DNA of 64,000 bases. Source: Planctomycetaceae bacterium (lineage in GTDB: Bacteria > Planctomycetota > Phycisphaerae > Phycisphaerales > SM1A02). Made by a program: the position numbers and the translations under genes. The notes beneath the pieces were generated by a model, which saw only the letters and a program-made list of their open reading frames with translations, made no database searches and was not told the origin of the DNA. Below, piece by piece: positions 35,601-44,968 of this stretch. The stretch is taken from NCBI GenBank assembly GCA_027490145.1, contig JAIXYQ010000015.1:1-64000 (forward strand). Direction: 5' to 3'. Every line of letters begins with the position of its first letter. The stretch's first letter is position 1.

Positions 35601-37285
35601 ACGTCCGACCGCAATCCCTCCAGGAGATCCACCCGCAGCTGCTCGATGCTCGCGCCGCCACCGCGGGGCAGAACAAGCTGTCCTGCGCGCTCGCGTATGC
35701 GGACGTCAACCAGTCGGCGCTCTTGCAGCAGCGTGGGGTGGTCCTGGCCATCGCCGCCGCGCAAACGGGCGATCCTGTGCTCGTGGCCAAGGCCAACGAG
35801 ATGCTGCGTGCCTTCGTGGGACACAATCCGCTCCAGCGGCCCGGCACCACGCTGACCTCGGCGGCGATGGTCATGCCGGAGGGCGGTGATGGTGTCTGGC
35901 TCGCCACCGCGTGGGGCATCGATGGCATCGTCGGCATGATGTCGGCGCTCGGTGATCGCGTTCCCGCGGACCTGCAGGCCGATCTGGAGGTGCTGCTGCG
36001 CCGCGAGGTGCGCAACATCTGCGTGGACTGGGCCGACCAGCGGCCTTGGTTCGTGCGCGTTCGGGCCTTCAACAGCAACCAGTGGATGGAGCCGGCGGTG
36101 GCGCTGATCCGCGCTTGCCTCTTCCTCGGTGATCCTGAACTCCTTCCCGCCTACAACCTCGGAGTCGAGAGCCTTGCGGCCTCGCTCGCGGTCCATGGTT
36201 CCGATGGCGCGTACCTCGAGGGCTTCTCCTACGCGGCGCAGTCCCTGGGCACGGTCTTCGACATCGTCGACGACATGCGCGCGATCGGTGACCAGCGCTG
36301 CGCCGACTTCGGCTTCACGGCCAACAGTTGGCGCTGGCTCATGCACACCGTCATGCCCGGCGGCCATGTCGTGAATTGCTACGACAGCGGCCGTTCAGTG
36401 CTCCCGGACTGGGGACGAGCCGCACCGATGCCGCACTTCGGTGTCGTGGCCACGGGCTCCGATCCCGAGGCGCTCACGAACATGGCCTGGATGTTCCCGC
36501 AGGGCCGCGGCGACCTTCCCGGCCTGCGTTATGCCTCGGCCATCGCAGGCCTGGGGGGGCAGGCATCGATGACCTTGCCGACGTTCGCCTACTTCCCATC
36601 GCAGCAGGTGGTGACCTGGCGCAGCGCCTGGGAGCGCCCGGCTGAGCCGAGCCGCGCGTTCGGGGTCTGGGTGCGTGGCGGTGCACTGCTCGACGGCCAT
36701 GCGCACCGCGACCAGGGGCAGGTCTCGGTGTACGCGGGTGACCGTCCGATCCTGATCGATTGCGGCAGCGATTACTCCCAACCGAACCAGGAAGCCATGC
36801 TCGCGGCCGCAGCCGGCCACGGCATCATGCAGGTCGGCGCCCTGTCGCCGCGTCACAAGGCGATCTCGGCGCCGATCGTCGTCAGCCGTCTCGACGACCA
36901 GGCGGGTTCCGTGCTCGTCGACTCGACGGCCGCCTACTCGGGCGTGGTGTCCTGCCTGCGCACCGTGCAGTGGGACGTCAGCGGCCGCGTGAACCTCGGC
37001 GACACCGTGGCGTTCCGCGACACCGTGGCGGCCGGCACGGAGGTCTTCCGATTCCACACCGGTTCGGCGCTCCCGCTCGAGATCTCGGGCAACGGGACGT
37101 CGTGGCAGGTCACCTGGGACGGCGCCACCATGTCGATCAATGCCGACCGCGGCATCATCGTCGATCAAGCCGAATGGCCCGATGCGATGCTGCCCGGCAA
37201 GATGCACCGAGTCATCACGATCCGCAACGTCGACGCCCTGGACTCCATGGCCATGACCAGCGTGCTCGAAGTCTCGATGCGGTGA
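32624..37285 (+). CDS. Giant exported two-module protein: GH-like domain and heparinase II/III-like lyase domain
   Basis: A 1553-residue secreted protein. Signal peptide: residues 1-29. Residues 30-360 are a low-complexity Pro/Ala/Thr/Ser-rich linker. A first folded module (about 361-820) has VDVLVLDYERGFAWDPRFG and FWDVLFELADHP, suggestive of a (beta/alpha) barrel glycoside hydrolase. A second linker (about 823-918) is Gly/Ser/Thr-rich. The last 635 residues look like an alpha/alpha-toroid plus beta-sandwich polysaccharide lyase: SNQWMEPAVAL, GSDGAYLEGFSYAAQSLG, DGHAHRDQGQVSVYAGDRP (about 1355-1373) and DCGSDYSQP. Probably degrades an acidic polysaccharide outside the cell. Codon-rich linkers are very GC-biased but stay in frame. 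Confidence 0.8.
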   Translation: MLRMNSRWGVMMSVLVIVAGLATTHEASAQQATRKPVTHKGTAKRSLVKQSAPVQTSTGSAGGTKPLPPVEAPDNTTPTSVPSSGTALPVPKAPAAPAAKTPAAPAVPAPKTPAAPAAPAAKPAPVTPVTAPTTPATATGAGATTAAGSTAPGAKGVPTAPAPAIPQQPVAKAPVVVPPPIVPNAPATPNAGDLAAGLDAKGSSAPVVSGGVATTPPTPPASKTSSVRRPVTAKTVGTTLATAPTSTSSSSNGATNRVTDPTPVAKPNPVVTSGSGSSSATTSGTVTGSGGSVTKPATSGSATTAAKTSEPASGGATTKPAATGGSAVASGGSTVSGAASGSTGSVAGSSTAAPTTFAVRPKALPSDPRSARFRALAWSPVSEDGVDFVAPFVWAGLPGSPVASDPVAIAKQLLQRPEGQRVLCFWDVLFELADHPLDRIQTPDGKPTDVRSPFMDQGIEATAQRVNTILAGIKRAGATVDVLVLDYERGFAWDPRFGALDNDPRWIGLARELGFEDLRGMDAARIARWNEVMGRYFDDAIARSTDQPLQSIFPGARLANFESFASTPMEPVIGSDGAPFLRASVTDRSGRIVGLGSHDSSPFFGVLLPTTARQRVDGSNPIGDDAFAAARLELHRSRSMHKSAGRAQMPWIAPRSLDAGAVVAQADPGTAAPMRSTPYWDEMVLQLGLHGAEDFLYWNPEGALAPQAPVAALPDDHQALDRVLEELNRNLGQQPGDSVYREQPGFDDRIIATGRDDGESIVWRFTFDPGIESARVFFTDGTSVVVNREADRPGAWIAHPKSKSLVFDADNTAPAFEVVTVRASGTASASTKSPDGSSGSESGSGTGTKDGADAGSTVASGGSTGSTGTSGSSGSTVDGSTLATGSGGGNGGVGASTGATGSSASTGSDGPQASARAVLIAQLTSETRQRAGEAMASIFTSRRTADWTGALSYRRGRWAAMLGQAAASSSLSSYLAEVNGQGAAVVQLDPALYVRPQSLQEIHPQLLDARAATAGQNKLSCALAYADVNQSALLQQRGVVLAIAAAQTGDPVLVAKANEMLRAFVGHNPLQRPGTTLTSAAMVMPEGGDGVWLATAWGIDGIVGMMSALGDRVPADLQADLEVLLRREVRNICVDWADQRPWFVRVRAFNSNQWMEPAVALIRACLFLGDPELLPAYNLGVESLAASLAVHGSDGAYLEGFSYAAQSLGTVFDIVDDMRAIGDQRCADFGFTANSWRWLMHTVMPGGHVVNCYDSGRSVLPDWGRAAPMPHFGVVATGSDPEALTNMAWMFPQGRGDLPGLRYASAIAGLGGQASMTLPTFAYFPSQQVVTWRSAWERPAEPSRAFGVWVRGGALLDGHAHRDQGQVSVYAGDRPILIDCGSDYSQPNQEAMLAAAAGHGIMQVGALSPRHKAISAPIVVSRLDDQAGSVLVDSTAAYSGVVSCLRTVQWDVSGRVNLGDTVAFRDTVAAGTEVFRFHTGSALPLEISGNGTSWQVTWDGATMSINADRGIIVDQAEWPDAMLPGKMHRVITIRNVDALDSMAMTSVLEVSMR

Positions 37286-37299
37286 TCGCCAGCAGGTTG

Positions 37300-37350
37300 C
37301 ATCGGCAGGGTTCATCGGCAGGGTTCATCGGCAGGGTTCATCGGCAGCGG
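37300..37350 (+). repeat. 13-bp tandem repeat, nearly four copies
   Basis: CATCGGCAGGGTT is repeated exactly at 37300-37312, 37313-37325 and 37326-37338, with a truncated and altered fourth copy at 37339-37350. The repeats fill most of the gap between the giant lyase stop and the GAF gene. Exact copies imply recent slippage, and the copy number may vary between strains. Confidence 0.85.
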
Positions 37351-37383
37351 CAGCGGCCGCTCGGGCGCACTACGCTTGGCGGC

Positions 37384-37812
37384 ATGGATGACCTTGCGGC
37401 GCTCGAGCAGCTCGTTCGTGCCTTCGGTGCCCAGACCGGGACGATCCATTGGATCGGTGACGATGGCCTGCTCCACCTCTCTGCCTGCGTCGGGCAGTTC
37501 CCGCCGCCGGTGATGGACGCGATCCGCGTGATCCCGCCGGGCAAGGGCCTTGCCGGGCTCGCTGCGCAAGGCACGACCTGCATCACCGTCTGCAACCTGC
37601 AGACCGATGAGAGCGGCCTGGCCCGTCCCGCAGCGCGCGCCACCGGCATGGAAGGCGCCATCACCGCACCCTGCCTTGCGCCGGATGGGCGCGTGATCGG
37701 CGTGATCGGCGTGGCCAACGCGCAGGCGCGCACCTTCACCGATGTCGAGCAGGCCTCCCTGCTCGAGCATGGGCGCTCGCTCGCGGCGCGGCGCCTGGGC
37801 GGCGCAGCGTGA
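37384..37812 (+). CDS. Small GAF-domain protein
   Basis: A 142-residue stand-alone GAF domain. The start at 37384 (MDDLAALEQLVRAFG) is the first sensible one after the tandem repeat; an open frame continues upstream but inside the lyase gene. Features include HWIGDDGLLHLSACVG, IPPGKGLAGLAAQ, ALCNLQ-like VCNLQTDES and a C-terminal VIGVIGVANAQARTFTDVEQ. Such small GAF proteins bind small molecules such as cyclic nucleotides or act as free methionine-sulfoxide reductases, but the Cys pattern of the latter is not clear. Its stop overlaps the next gene's GTG start. Confidence 0.78.
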   Translation: MDDLAALEQLVRAFGAQTGTIHWIGDDGLLHLSACVGQFPPPVMDAIRVIPPGKGLAGLAAQGTTCITVCNLQTDESGLARPAARATGMEGAITAPCLAPDGRVIGVIGVANAQARTFTDVEQASLLEHGRSLAARRLGGAA

Positions 37813-38690
37813 TCGGTCCGGCGACGATCGAGGCCTGGGCACCGGTCCTCGGCTTTGCCTTGGCTGCCGGCGTCGTGAGCGCCGGGGCGACGGTTGCCGT
37901 CGAGCGGTTCGGCGGACGGGTCGGAGGCATCCTCGGCACCGTGCCCACCACGATCATGCCCGCGACGATGGGGCTCTTTGCGACGCATCCGATGGATGCC
38001 GACGGCACATCGAGCGAGGGGTTCCTTCGCGCGGTTGCCGTGGTGCCGGCAGGCATGATGATCAATGCTGCTTTCCTGGCGAGCTGGCGCGTGCTGCCAC
38101 GGTGGTTGCATGCCGACGACTCGCGGACCACGCTCTGGCGCTGCGTCGCGGCGAGCCTCGTGGTCTGGGCACTGCTCTCGCTGGCATGGGTCGTCGGCAT
38201 GAACGCGATCGAGCCATCCGTCGAGGCCTTGCTGGCCATCGGCGGAGGCACGCTGGTCGCCACGGCGTCGCTGGGCATCGTGTTGTGCCGTCACGGCGTG
38301 CCCGCCCCGAAGGGCACCAATCACGTGACGTGGCCGGTGCTGCTGGCCCGCGGTGTTGCCGCAGGCGGGGCGATCGCCGTGGCCCTCGTCATCGCGCGCG
38401 GAGGACATGCGATCGCCGGTGGCATGGCGGTGACGTTTCCGGCGATCTTCCTGACGACCATCGTCGGGACGTGGCTGGCCCAAGGTCGCGAGGTTCCCGT
38501 GGGTGCGGTGGGGCCGATGGTGCTGGGGTCGTGCGCGGTGGGCTCGTACGCCATGCTCTCGGGGCTCATCTATCCAAGGTTCGGTCTCGTGCTGGGGACT
38601 CCGACCTGCTGGATCCTCGCCGTCGGCTGCGTGAGCGTTCCCGCGGGACTGTGGCTGCGTGCCCACAGCATGCGGGCCGACCAGGAGTGA
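37809..38690 (+). CDS. Polytopic membrane protein of unknown function
   Basis: A 293-residue integral membrane protein with about nine helices and two similar-looking halves, each containing a Gly-Thr rich VPTTIMPATMGLF or VTFPAIFLTTIVGTW segment. This internal symmetry suggests a transporter-like inverted or direct repeat, but no family was named. The GTG at 37809 overlaps the GAF gene's stop (GTGA), so the two are coupled and the GAF protein may regulate this membrane protein. Confidence 0.7.
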   Translation: MIGPATIEAWAPVLGFALAAGVVSAGATVAVERFGGRVGGILGTVPTTIMPATMGLFATHPMDADGTSSEGFLRAVAVVPAGMMINAAFLASWRVLPRWLHADDSRTTLWRCVAASLVVWALLSLAWVVGMNAIEPSVEALLAIGGGTLVATASLGIVLCRHGVPAPKGTNHVTWPVLLARGVAAGGAIAVALVIARGGHAIAGGMAVTFPAIFLTTIVGTWLAQGREVPVGAVGPMVLGSCAVGSYAMLSGLIYPRFGLVLGTPTCWILAVGCVSVPAGLWLRAHSMRADQE

Positions 38691-38772
38691 TGCATCCCCC
38701 GTGGTCGCGCGGTCCCGCGCGGCATGCGTTCCGCATGATGGGCCGAGCGTCGGGTAGGGTGGGGCGGATCAC

Positions 38773-39303
38773 ATGCCGAGGCTTGCACGATGGATCCTTC
38801 ACGTCAGTGCCCTGGCCACGCCGTGGGTGGTCGCCATCTGGCTCGGGGCGACGCTGCCTGATCGTTACCCCGTGCACTTCGATGGCTCAGGCACGCCTGA
38901 CCGATGGGCGGGGCCCGGTCATGGAGAGTGGTACCTGCTGGCGGGCATCGCGACGTTCGTCCAGTGCATGCTGGTCGGCGCGGGCGCCCTGGCGACCTTC
39001 TGCGCGATGCGGGCGCCCGAATACGTGAACGTGCCGGCGAAGGCGGCCTTCGTGCGATTGCCGCCGATGGCCCGCGTGCGGTGCCTGGCACCGATGGTCG
39101 ACCTGCTCGCCATGATCGCGGTGCTGGTCGCCGTGCTCTTCGCACGCATCATGCATGGGACCTGGCAGGTCGCGACCGGTGAGCGCGCCACGCTCGCGCC
39201 GTGGGACGTGCTTGTGCTCGTGGGCCTGATCCTCGCGGCGACGGTCTGGCAATCGATCGTGACGTACCGCCGTGTGCTGGCCGAGGTGGCGCATCAGGCG
39301 TGA
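38773..39303 (+). CDS. DUF1648-like membrane protein
   Basis: A 176-residue membrane protein with four helices (about 9-27, 56-76, 110-128 and 143-163). Between helices 1 and 2 it has LPDRYPVHFDGSGTPDRWAG, the conserved P-x-H-F-x-x-G-x-x-D-x-W pattern of DUF1648, found in SdpI-like immunity proteins and regulators of membrane-protein sensors. It is the last gene of the run on this strand and converges on the sulfotransferase-like gene. Confidence 0.75.
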   Translation: MPRLARWILHVSALATPWVVAIWLGATLPDRYPVHFDGSGTPDRWAGPGHGEWYLLAGIATFVQCMLVGAGALATFCAMRAPEYVNVPAKAAFVRLPPMARVRCLAPMVDLLAMIAVLVAVLFARIMHGTWQVATGERATLAPWDVLVLVGLILAATVWQSIVTYRRVLAEVAHQA

Positions 39304-39325
39304 CCGGTCCCTACGCAGGCTGCCG

Positions 39326-40108
39326 TCAGGTGGTGCCGAGCCAGCGGGACCGTTGGGCTGCGATCTCGGCCGGCGTGAAGAAGTGCGAGGACAACCGTGA
39401 GCCGTGAACACGATCGATCTCGTCCGGCAGGCGGCTGATTCGATCACGGACCTTGTCGTGTGAAGCGCCGGCACCGCGTTGCTCGGCCGAGTTCACGCGG
39501 ACCATCCGGACGGGGGCCCCGACGAAGTCCGACAGTTCGCGTGCCTTCGCGTCGTCATCGAGATCGGCCCGGAGCACGAGGATCGTCCAGGGTGCATGCT
39601 GGACCACCATGGCTTTGCGTTCGGTGTCGAAGCGTGCGCCCCACGGACTCCAGCCGAGGGCCGGGCGTACATCGGCGTCGAACCAGTCCGTCATGGCGTT
39701 CGCGTACGGAGGGATCAAGGGCCAGGCCGCACCGTCACCGGGGGGCTCGAAGGCCGCCATGCTGGCCGCCACCGCGATCGGGTCCCTGACCATCATCACG
39801 AATCGAGCCGGTCGCCGCGGCTGGGTGATGCCATGCAGGACGGCCCAGTCACCCGTCATGCGATTGCGCAGGATGCCATCCGAAGTCAGGTGGGGATCCG
39901 GCCGGTTCCATGACATCAAGGGCTCGTGCAGACGATGGCACTTGAACACCCGAGGCCCCAGTGCCAGCCGAAGCGCACGGTAGACGGCTGTGGATGCGGT
40001 TCGGTGAGTGCTTGCGACGATGACCGGCTCGTTGCGCAGGGCAGCAAGGCGCAAACGCAGCATGGCATAGCGAGCGAGAAACGACGCTTGCTTGAGCTGG
40101 CCGTACAT
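39326..40108 (-). CDS. Sulfotransferase-like protein
   Basis: A 260-residue protein with a P-loop-like start to the fold, IVASTHRTASTAVYRAL, and a later MVRDPIAVAASMAAF, the two phosphosulfate-binding elements typical of PAPS-dependent sulfotransferases and related capsule proteins. The middle carries PLIPPYANAMTDWFDADV and the end is basic with SSHFFTPAEIAAQRSRWL. The ATG at 40108 shares one base with the stop of the SPFH gene (TGATG), which decides the start. Its acceptor is unknown. A sulfatase is encoded at 22317-24122, but there is no evidence that the two act on the same glycan. Confidence 0.65.
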   Translation of the reverse strand: MYGQLKQASFLARYAMLRLRLAALRNEPVIVASTHRTASTAVYRALRLALGPRVFKCHRLHEPLMSWNRPDPHLTSDGILRNRMTGDWAVLHGITQPRRPARFVMMVRDPIAVAASMAAFEPPGDGAAWPLIPPYANAMTDWFDADVRPALGWSPWGARFDTERKAMVVQHAPWTILVLRADLDDDAKARELSDFVGAPVRMVRVNSAEQRGAGASHDKVRDRISRLPDEIDRVHGSRLSSHFFTPAEIAAQRSRWLGTT

Positions 40109-41088
40109 CAGGCGTGACCGGTCTGCACGACGGGCTGCGCGTTCTGCTCGCTGCACAGCACGATCAGCAGGTTGCCGACCATGCGGGCCCGCTCGGCACC
40201 ATCGAGCTTGGCGACACCGCGCTGTTCGAGCTGGGTGAGCGCCATCTCGACCATGCCGACGGCACCCTCGACGATCTTCTGCCGTGCCGCGATGACCGCG
40301 CTGGCCTGCTGGCGGCGCAGCATCGCGGCGGCGATCTCGGGCGCATAGGCCAGGCTGCTGATGCGGGCCTCGATGACCTCGACGCCGGCCTGGGCGAGCC
40401 GGACGTGCAGTTCATCGCGCAGCCGCGCGCCGATCAGGTCGGTGTTGCCGCGCAGGCTCGGCGTGTCGTGGTCGTCGGGGGCGTCGTAGTGGAACTGGCT
40501 GGCCAGGTTGCGCAGTGCGCTCTCGGACTGGATCTCGACGAAGTTCTCGTAGTCGTCGACCGAGAAGATGGCCTGCGCGGTGTCGGTCACCTGCCAGACG
40601 ACGACGGCGGCGATCTCGATCGGGTTGCCGTCGCGGTCGTTGACCTTGATGGGCGTGCCGCGGCTGCGCGCGGCCTTCACGAGCACCTTGCCCGTCGTGG
40701 GCTCGGTCACGTCGGAGCCCTTGGAGCTGCCGGTCTCGAAGGTGCGCACGCGCAGGCTCACGCGGCGCTTGCCGCTGAATGGATTCACCCAGTGGAAGCC
40801 GACGGTGCGCACGGTGCCGCGGTACTGGCCGAAGAAGGTGATGGCACGGCTGTCGCCGGGCTGCACGGCGAAGTAGCCGGCCCAGCAGATGAGCCAGACC
40901 AGGATGCCGAGTGCGCCGCCGATGATCGGCAGTGGTGAAGGCGTGAAGCCGTCGCCGCGCACGCCGTGCACGATGGCGTAGATCGCGGCCCCGAGCATGA
41001 TCATGTGGAAGGGCAGGATGGCCCAGCCGCTCATCGGCTGCAGGAGCTGCTCACGGACGGTCGATGCGGGGGCGCTGGGCGTGGACAT
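40108..41088 (-). CDS. SPFH / band 7 family membrane protein
   Basis: A 326-residue protein with two N-terminal membrane helices (about 25-43 and 52-74) followed by a band 7 (SPFH) domain from about 75 to 290: [64 protein letters not shown] and [21 protein letters not shown] with a following coiled coil. Such proteins form oligomeric membrane scaffolds and often control proteases. AAGGAGG precedes the ATG. It overlaps the sulfotransferase-like gene by one base and lies 47 bp after clpB. Confidence 0.88.
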   Translation of the reverse strand: MSTPSAPASTVREQLLQPMSGWAILPFHMIMLGAAIYAIVHGVRGDGFTPSPLPIIGGALGILVWLICWAGYFAVQPGDSRAITFFGQYRGTVRTVGFHWVNPFSGKRRVSLRVRTFETGSSKGSDVTEPTTGKVLVKAARSRGTPIKVNDRDGNPIEIAAVVVWQVTDTAQAIFSVDDYENFVEIQSESALRNLASQFHYDAPDDHDTPSLRGNTDLIGARLRDELHVRLAQAGVEVIEARISSLAYAPEIAAAMLRRQQASAVIAARQKIVEGAVGMVEMALTQLEQRGVAKLDGAERARMVGNLLIVLCSEQNAQPVVQTGHA

Positions 41089-41135
41089 GGTGCCTCCTTG
41101 GCGGGCGCCATGCTACAGCCACCACCCGTCCGGGC

Positions 41136-43757
41136 TCAGGATCGCGCCACGGCTGCCGGCTCGCTTGCCTTCGCGAAGGTGAACGACTTGCCGACGTGGT
41201 CGACCAGGATCGTGTCACCATCGGCGAACGCGCCCTCGAGCAGCTTCCCCGCAAGCTGGTTCTCGATCCGCTGCTGGATCACGCGCTTGAGCGGGCGAGC
41301 GCCGAACTGCGGGTCGTAGCCCTCGCTGGCGAGCGCGGCCCGGGCCTGCGGCGTGAGTGTGAGCCCGATGTGCCGCGATGCCAGGCGCTTGTCCAGGTTC
41401 TTCACCTGGATGTCGACGATGCGGGCGATGTCGTTGCGCTTGAGCTGCTCGAAGATCACCGTCTCGTCGATGCGGTTGATGAGCTCCGGCCGCAGGTGCT
41501 TCTTCAGGATCGTGCGCACATGCGCCTCGATGACCTCGTGGCGCTCGCCCTTCTCGGTCATCTCGAGGATCGCCTGCGAGCCGATGTTGCTCGTCATGAC
41601 GATGATCGTGTTGCTGAAGTCGACCGTGCGGCCCTGGCCATCGGTCAGGCGGCCGTCGTCGAGGACCTGCAGCAGCACGTTGCTCACGTCGGGGTGCGCC
41701 TTCTCGAACTCGTCGAAGAGCACGACGCTGTAGGGCCGGCGACGCACCGCCTCGGTCAGACGACCGCCTTCCTCGTAGCCGACGTAGCCCGGAGGGGCAC
41801 CGATCAGGCGGGCCACGGAGTGCTGCTCCATGAACTCGCTCATGTCGATGCGCACCATGGCGTCTTCGGTGTTGAAGAGGAGCGCCGCGAGCGCCTTGCA
41901 GAGTTCGGTCTTGCCCACGCCGGTGGGGCCGAGGAAGAGGAACGAACCGATGGGCCGGTTCGCCTCGCCCAGGCCCGCGCGGTTGCGGCGCACGGCCTCG
42001 GCCACGGCGGTCACGGCCTCGTCCTGGCCGACCACGCGCCGGTGCAGTTCGGCCTCGAGGTGCATGAGCTTCTCACGTTCGCTCTCGACCAGGCGCGAGA
42101 CCGGGATCCCGGTCCAGCGGGCCACGACCGCGGCGATCGCCTCGGGGTCGACTTCCTCACGCACGAGCGAGCCGCCCGCGGCCATGCGCGACCGGAGCGT
42201 GCGCTCGGTCTCGGCCATGCGCTTCTCGAGCTCGGGGATCTCGCCGTACTGGATGCGCGCGGCCTGCTCGAACCGGCCGTTGCGCGTGGCGACCTCGAGT
42301 TCGGTGCGCTTGCCGTCGATCTCGCGCTTGAGGTCCTTGATCGAGTCGAGTTCCTTCTTCTCGGATTCCCAGCGGGCCGTGAGCGCGCGGTTGCGCTCCT
42401 GCTCACCGGCGAGCTCCTGCTCGACCTCGACGAGCCGGCGCTTGCTGGCCTCATCCTTCTCGATGGTCAGTGCGGTCTTCTCGATCTCGAGCTGGGTGAT
42501 GTGACGCCGGATCTCGTCGATCTCGACCGGGATGCTGTCCTGCTCGATGCGCAACCGGCTTGCGGCCTCGTCGAGGAGGTCGATCGCCTTGTCGGGCAGG
42601 AACCGGTCGGCGATGTAGCGGTGGCTCAGGCTCGCAGCCGTGAGCAGCGCGCCGTCCTGGATGCGCACGCCGTGGTGCGATTCGTACTTCTCCTTCAGGC
42701 CGCGCAGGATCGCGATCGTGTCCTCGAGCGAGGGCTCGCCCACGAAGACCGGCTGGAAGCGGCGTTCGAAGGCAGGGTCCTTCTCCACGTGCTTGCGGTA
42801 CTCGCTCAGGGTGGTGGCGCCGATGCACCGCAGTTCACCGCGGGCGAGGGCCGGCTTGAGCAGGTTGCCGGCGCTCGGCGATCCCTCGGTCTGGCCTGCA
42901 CCGACCATGGTGTGGAGTTCGTCGATGAAGAGGATGATGCGGCCTTCGGCGGCGGCGACTTCGCGCAGCACGGCCTTCAGGCGCTCCTCGAACTCGCCGC
43001 GGTACTTGGCGCCGGCGAGCAGCGAGCCGACGTCGAGCGCCATGATGCGGGAACTGCGCATGGACTCGGGGCAGTCACCGCTGACGATGCGCTGCGCGAG
43101 CCCTTCGACGATCGCCGTCTTGCCGACGCCGGGTTCGCCGATGAGCACGGGGTTGTTCTTCGTGCGGCGTGAGAGCACCTGCATGCAGCGGCGCACCTCC
43201 TCGTCGCGGCCGATGACCGGATCGAGCTTGCCCGACTGGGCGCGCTCGGTCAGGTCGATCGCGTACTTCTTCAGGGCCTCGAAGCTGCCCTCGGCCTCCT
43301 GGTCGGTCACGTTGGTCACGCCGCTGGCCTTGCGGATGTCGGCCATGGCGCGCTCAAGGTGCGCGCGCTGCACGCCGCAGGCCGCGAGCGCCTTGGCCGC
43401 TTCGCAGCGTTCGCCTGCGCAGGCCAGCAGCAGGTGCTCGCCCGTGGCGTACTGGTCCTTCATGCGGGCGGCCTCGCGGTCGGCGCCCGAGAGCACCGAC
43501 ATGATGTCGTTGCCTGCCGTGGGCTGGGCGCCCTGCACGGTGGGAAGGCGCTTGAGTTCAGCTTCGACGACCTGCCCGATGCGCGCGGCATCGACGCCGG
43601 CCTTCGACAGGATCGCGCACGCTGCGCCCTTGCGGTCGGCAAGCAGCGCGGTGAGCAGGTGCAGCGAACTGAACTCGCCGGCGCGCTCGCGCGCCGCCCG
43701 GGCTTGCGCCTCGACGATCGTCTGCTGGGCTGCGGTGGTGAATCGGTTCATGTCCAT
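41136..43757 (-). CDS. clpB: ATP-dependent disaggregase ClpB
   Basis: An 873-residue Hsp100 chaperone that rescues aggregated proteins with DnaK. The N-terminal domain (1-150) starts [17 protein letters not shown] domain 1 has Walker A GEPGVGKT (207-214), Walker [11 protein letters not shown] and the [16 protein letters not shown] loop. The middle coiled coil (about 410-525) that marks ClpB rather than ClpA/C is present. AAA domain 2 has GPTGVGKTE (about 607) and [26 protein letters not shown]. No ClpP-binding loop is evident. No CIRCE element was found upstream, so heat-shock control is unclear. Confidence 0.97.
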   Translation of the reverse strand: MDMNRFTTAAQQTIVEAQARAARERAGEFSSLHLLTALLADRKGAACAILSKAGVDAARIGQVVEAELKRLPTVQGAQPTAGNDIMSVLSGADREAARMKDQYATGEHLLLACAGERCEAAKALAACGVQRAHLERAMADIRKASGVTNVTDQEAEGSFEALKKYAIDLTERAQSGKLDPVIGRDEEVRRCMQVLSRRTKNNPVLIGEPGVGKTAIVEGLAQRIVSGDCPESMRSSRIMALDVGSLLAGAKYRGEFEERLKAVLREVAAAEGRIILFIDELHTMVGAGQTEGSPSAGNLLKPALARGELRCIGATTLSEYRKHVEKDPAFERRFQPVFVGEPSLEDTIAILRGLKEKYESHHGVRIQDGALLTAASLSHRYIADRFLPDKAIDLLDEAASRLRIEQDSIPVEIDEIRRHITQLEIEKTALTIEKDEASKRRLVEVEQELAGEQERNRALTARWESEKKELDSIKDLKREIDGKRTELEVATRNGRFEQAARIQYGEIPELEKRMAETERTLRSRMAAGGSLVREEVDPEAIAAVVARWTGIPVSRLVESEREKLMHLEAELHRRVVGQDEAVTAVAEAVRRNRAGLGEANRPIGSFLFLGPTGVGKTELCKALAALLFNTEDAMVRIDMSEFMEQHSVARLIGAPPGYVGYEEGGRLTEAVRRRPYSVVLFDEFEKAHPDVSNVLLQVLDDGRLTDGQGRTVDFSNTIIVMTSNIGSQAILEMTEKGERHEVIEAHVRTILKKHLRPELINRIDETVIFEQLKRNDIARIVDIQVKNLDKRLASRHIGLTLTPQARAALASEGYDPQFGARPLKRVIQQRIENQLAGKLLEGAFADGDTILVDHVGKSFTFAKASEPAAVARS

Positions 43758-43879
43758 GGTGGTGGGGTGTCCTTGTGCCTCGGGTCACGAGGCGACCATC
43801 CGCTACAAACGGCGTGCCATCCCCGCCGGATCGCGCGTCCGGGAACCGGGTGCCGTGGCATCGAGGCCCTGCCGCCCGT

Positions 43880-44806
43880 TCAGCGCCGCAGATCGGCAAG
43901 CCGGCGCACTGGAAAGCCCGGGGGCACCAGTTCCGGACGATCGTTCAGCCATCCCACCAGCCAACGGAAGGCATCCACCAGGCGCGGGCCGGGGCGGTTG
44001 AACATCTGGTTGCCGTCGACGAGCACGATCGCGTCGGGATCGCCGGACATCACGGCCGGCAGCAGGGGCCACCAGCGTTGCGTGGTCAGCGCCTCGAGTT
44101 CCTGCTCGATCCGGTCGAGCCCGAAGCCGCACGGACAGATCACGATGCGCTCGGGCGCAGCCTCGAGCAGGTCCTCGGGCGTGACGCGGCGACTCTTGGC
44201 GCCGGCCTCGTTGAGCACATGCCGCGCGCCGGCGGCGTTGATGAGCGCGGGGGTCCAGTGCCCGCCGACGAAGGGCGGGTCCATCCACTCGAGGAAGAGC
44301 ACGGGCGGACCGGGCACGAACGGATTCACGAAGTCGACCGCGGTCCAGTAGCCCTCGCGCAGCCGCACCATGGTGGCCTGAGCCTGGTCGGCCATGCCGA
44401 CGACCTCGCCCACCGCCAGGACGTCATCGAGCACCTGCCAGAGCGTGGTCGGATTCAGGCTGACGACCGTCGGCTTGGGATCCATGGTGGCCGCGACCCC
44501 CCGCACGGTGGCAAGGTCGATGCTGCAGACGTCGCACAGGTCCTGCGTCAGGATCACGTCGGGCCTGAGGGCGCGCAGCAGGTCGACATCGAGCGTGTAG
44601 AGCGATTGCCCGCTGCCGAGTGCGGCGCTGACCTGGGCATCGATCTCGGCGCTGGTGGCGGCGTGCGTGCGCTGGCCGGTCAGGACGGGCAGGTGACCGA
44701 TGTCGGCGGGGAAGTCGCACTCATGGCTGCGGCCGACCAGCAGGTGCTGTCCACCGAATGAACACAGCACTTCGGTGGCGCTGGGAAGCAGGCTGACGAC
44801 GCGCAT
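43880..44806 (-). CDS. BtuF-like cobalamin-binding protein lacking a signal peptide
   Basis: A 308-residue periplasmic-binding fold of the cobalamin/iron chelate ABC group: [60 protein letters not shown] and [14 protein letters not shown]. The N-terminus begins directly with [12 protein letters not shown], so there is no signal peptide and the protein should be cytoplasmic. This subgroup, without neighbouring permease genes, is known in many phyla but its role is unclear. It is divergent from the subtilase and sits upstream of clpB. Confidence 0.82.
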   Translation of the reverse strand: MRVVSLLPSATEVLCSFGGQHLLVGRSHECDFPADIGHLPVLTGQRTHAATSAEIDAQVSAALGSGQSLYTLDVDLLRALRPDVILTQDLCDVCSIDLATVRGVAATMDPKPTVVSLNPTTLWQVLDDVLAVGEVVGMADQAQATMVRLREGYWTAVDFVNPFVPGPPVLFLEWMDPPFVGGHWTPALINAAGARHVLNEAGAKSRRVTPEDLLEAAPERIVICPCGFGLDRIEQELEALTTQRWWPLLPAVMSGDPDAIVLVDGNQMFNRPGPRLVDAFRWLVGWLNDRPELVPPGFPVRRLADLRR

Positions 44807-44968
44807 GGGTCGGAAAGGGTAGTGCGGCAGGCCGGTCCCGGTGTCGGGCCGAACGGGTGTTCGATCGAGGCACCCCACCGTGCGGTCAGCGCCCGCGTGA
44901 CCGGAGAACCTTCGTCGAAACCTGCGGACCGGGTTGTCGAGGGCCCGGGACCCGTCCATACTTCGTCG

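Noticed and set aside
37300-37350. CRISPR-like repeat
   Set aside because: The 13-bp units abut with no spacers, so it is a simple tandem repeat.
43758-43879. CIRCE heat-shock operator upstream of clpB
   Set aside because: No TTAGCACTC-N9-GAGTGCTAA-like inverted repeat is present.
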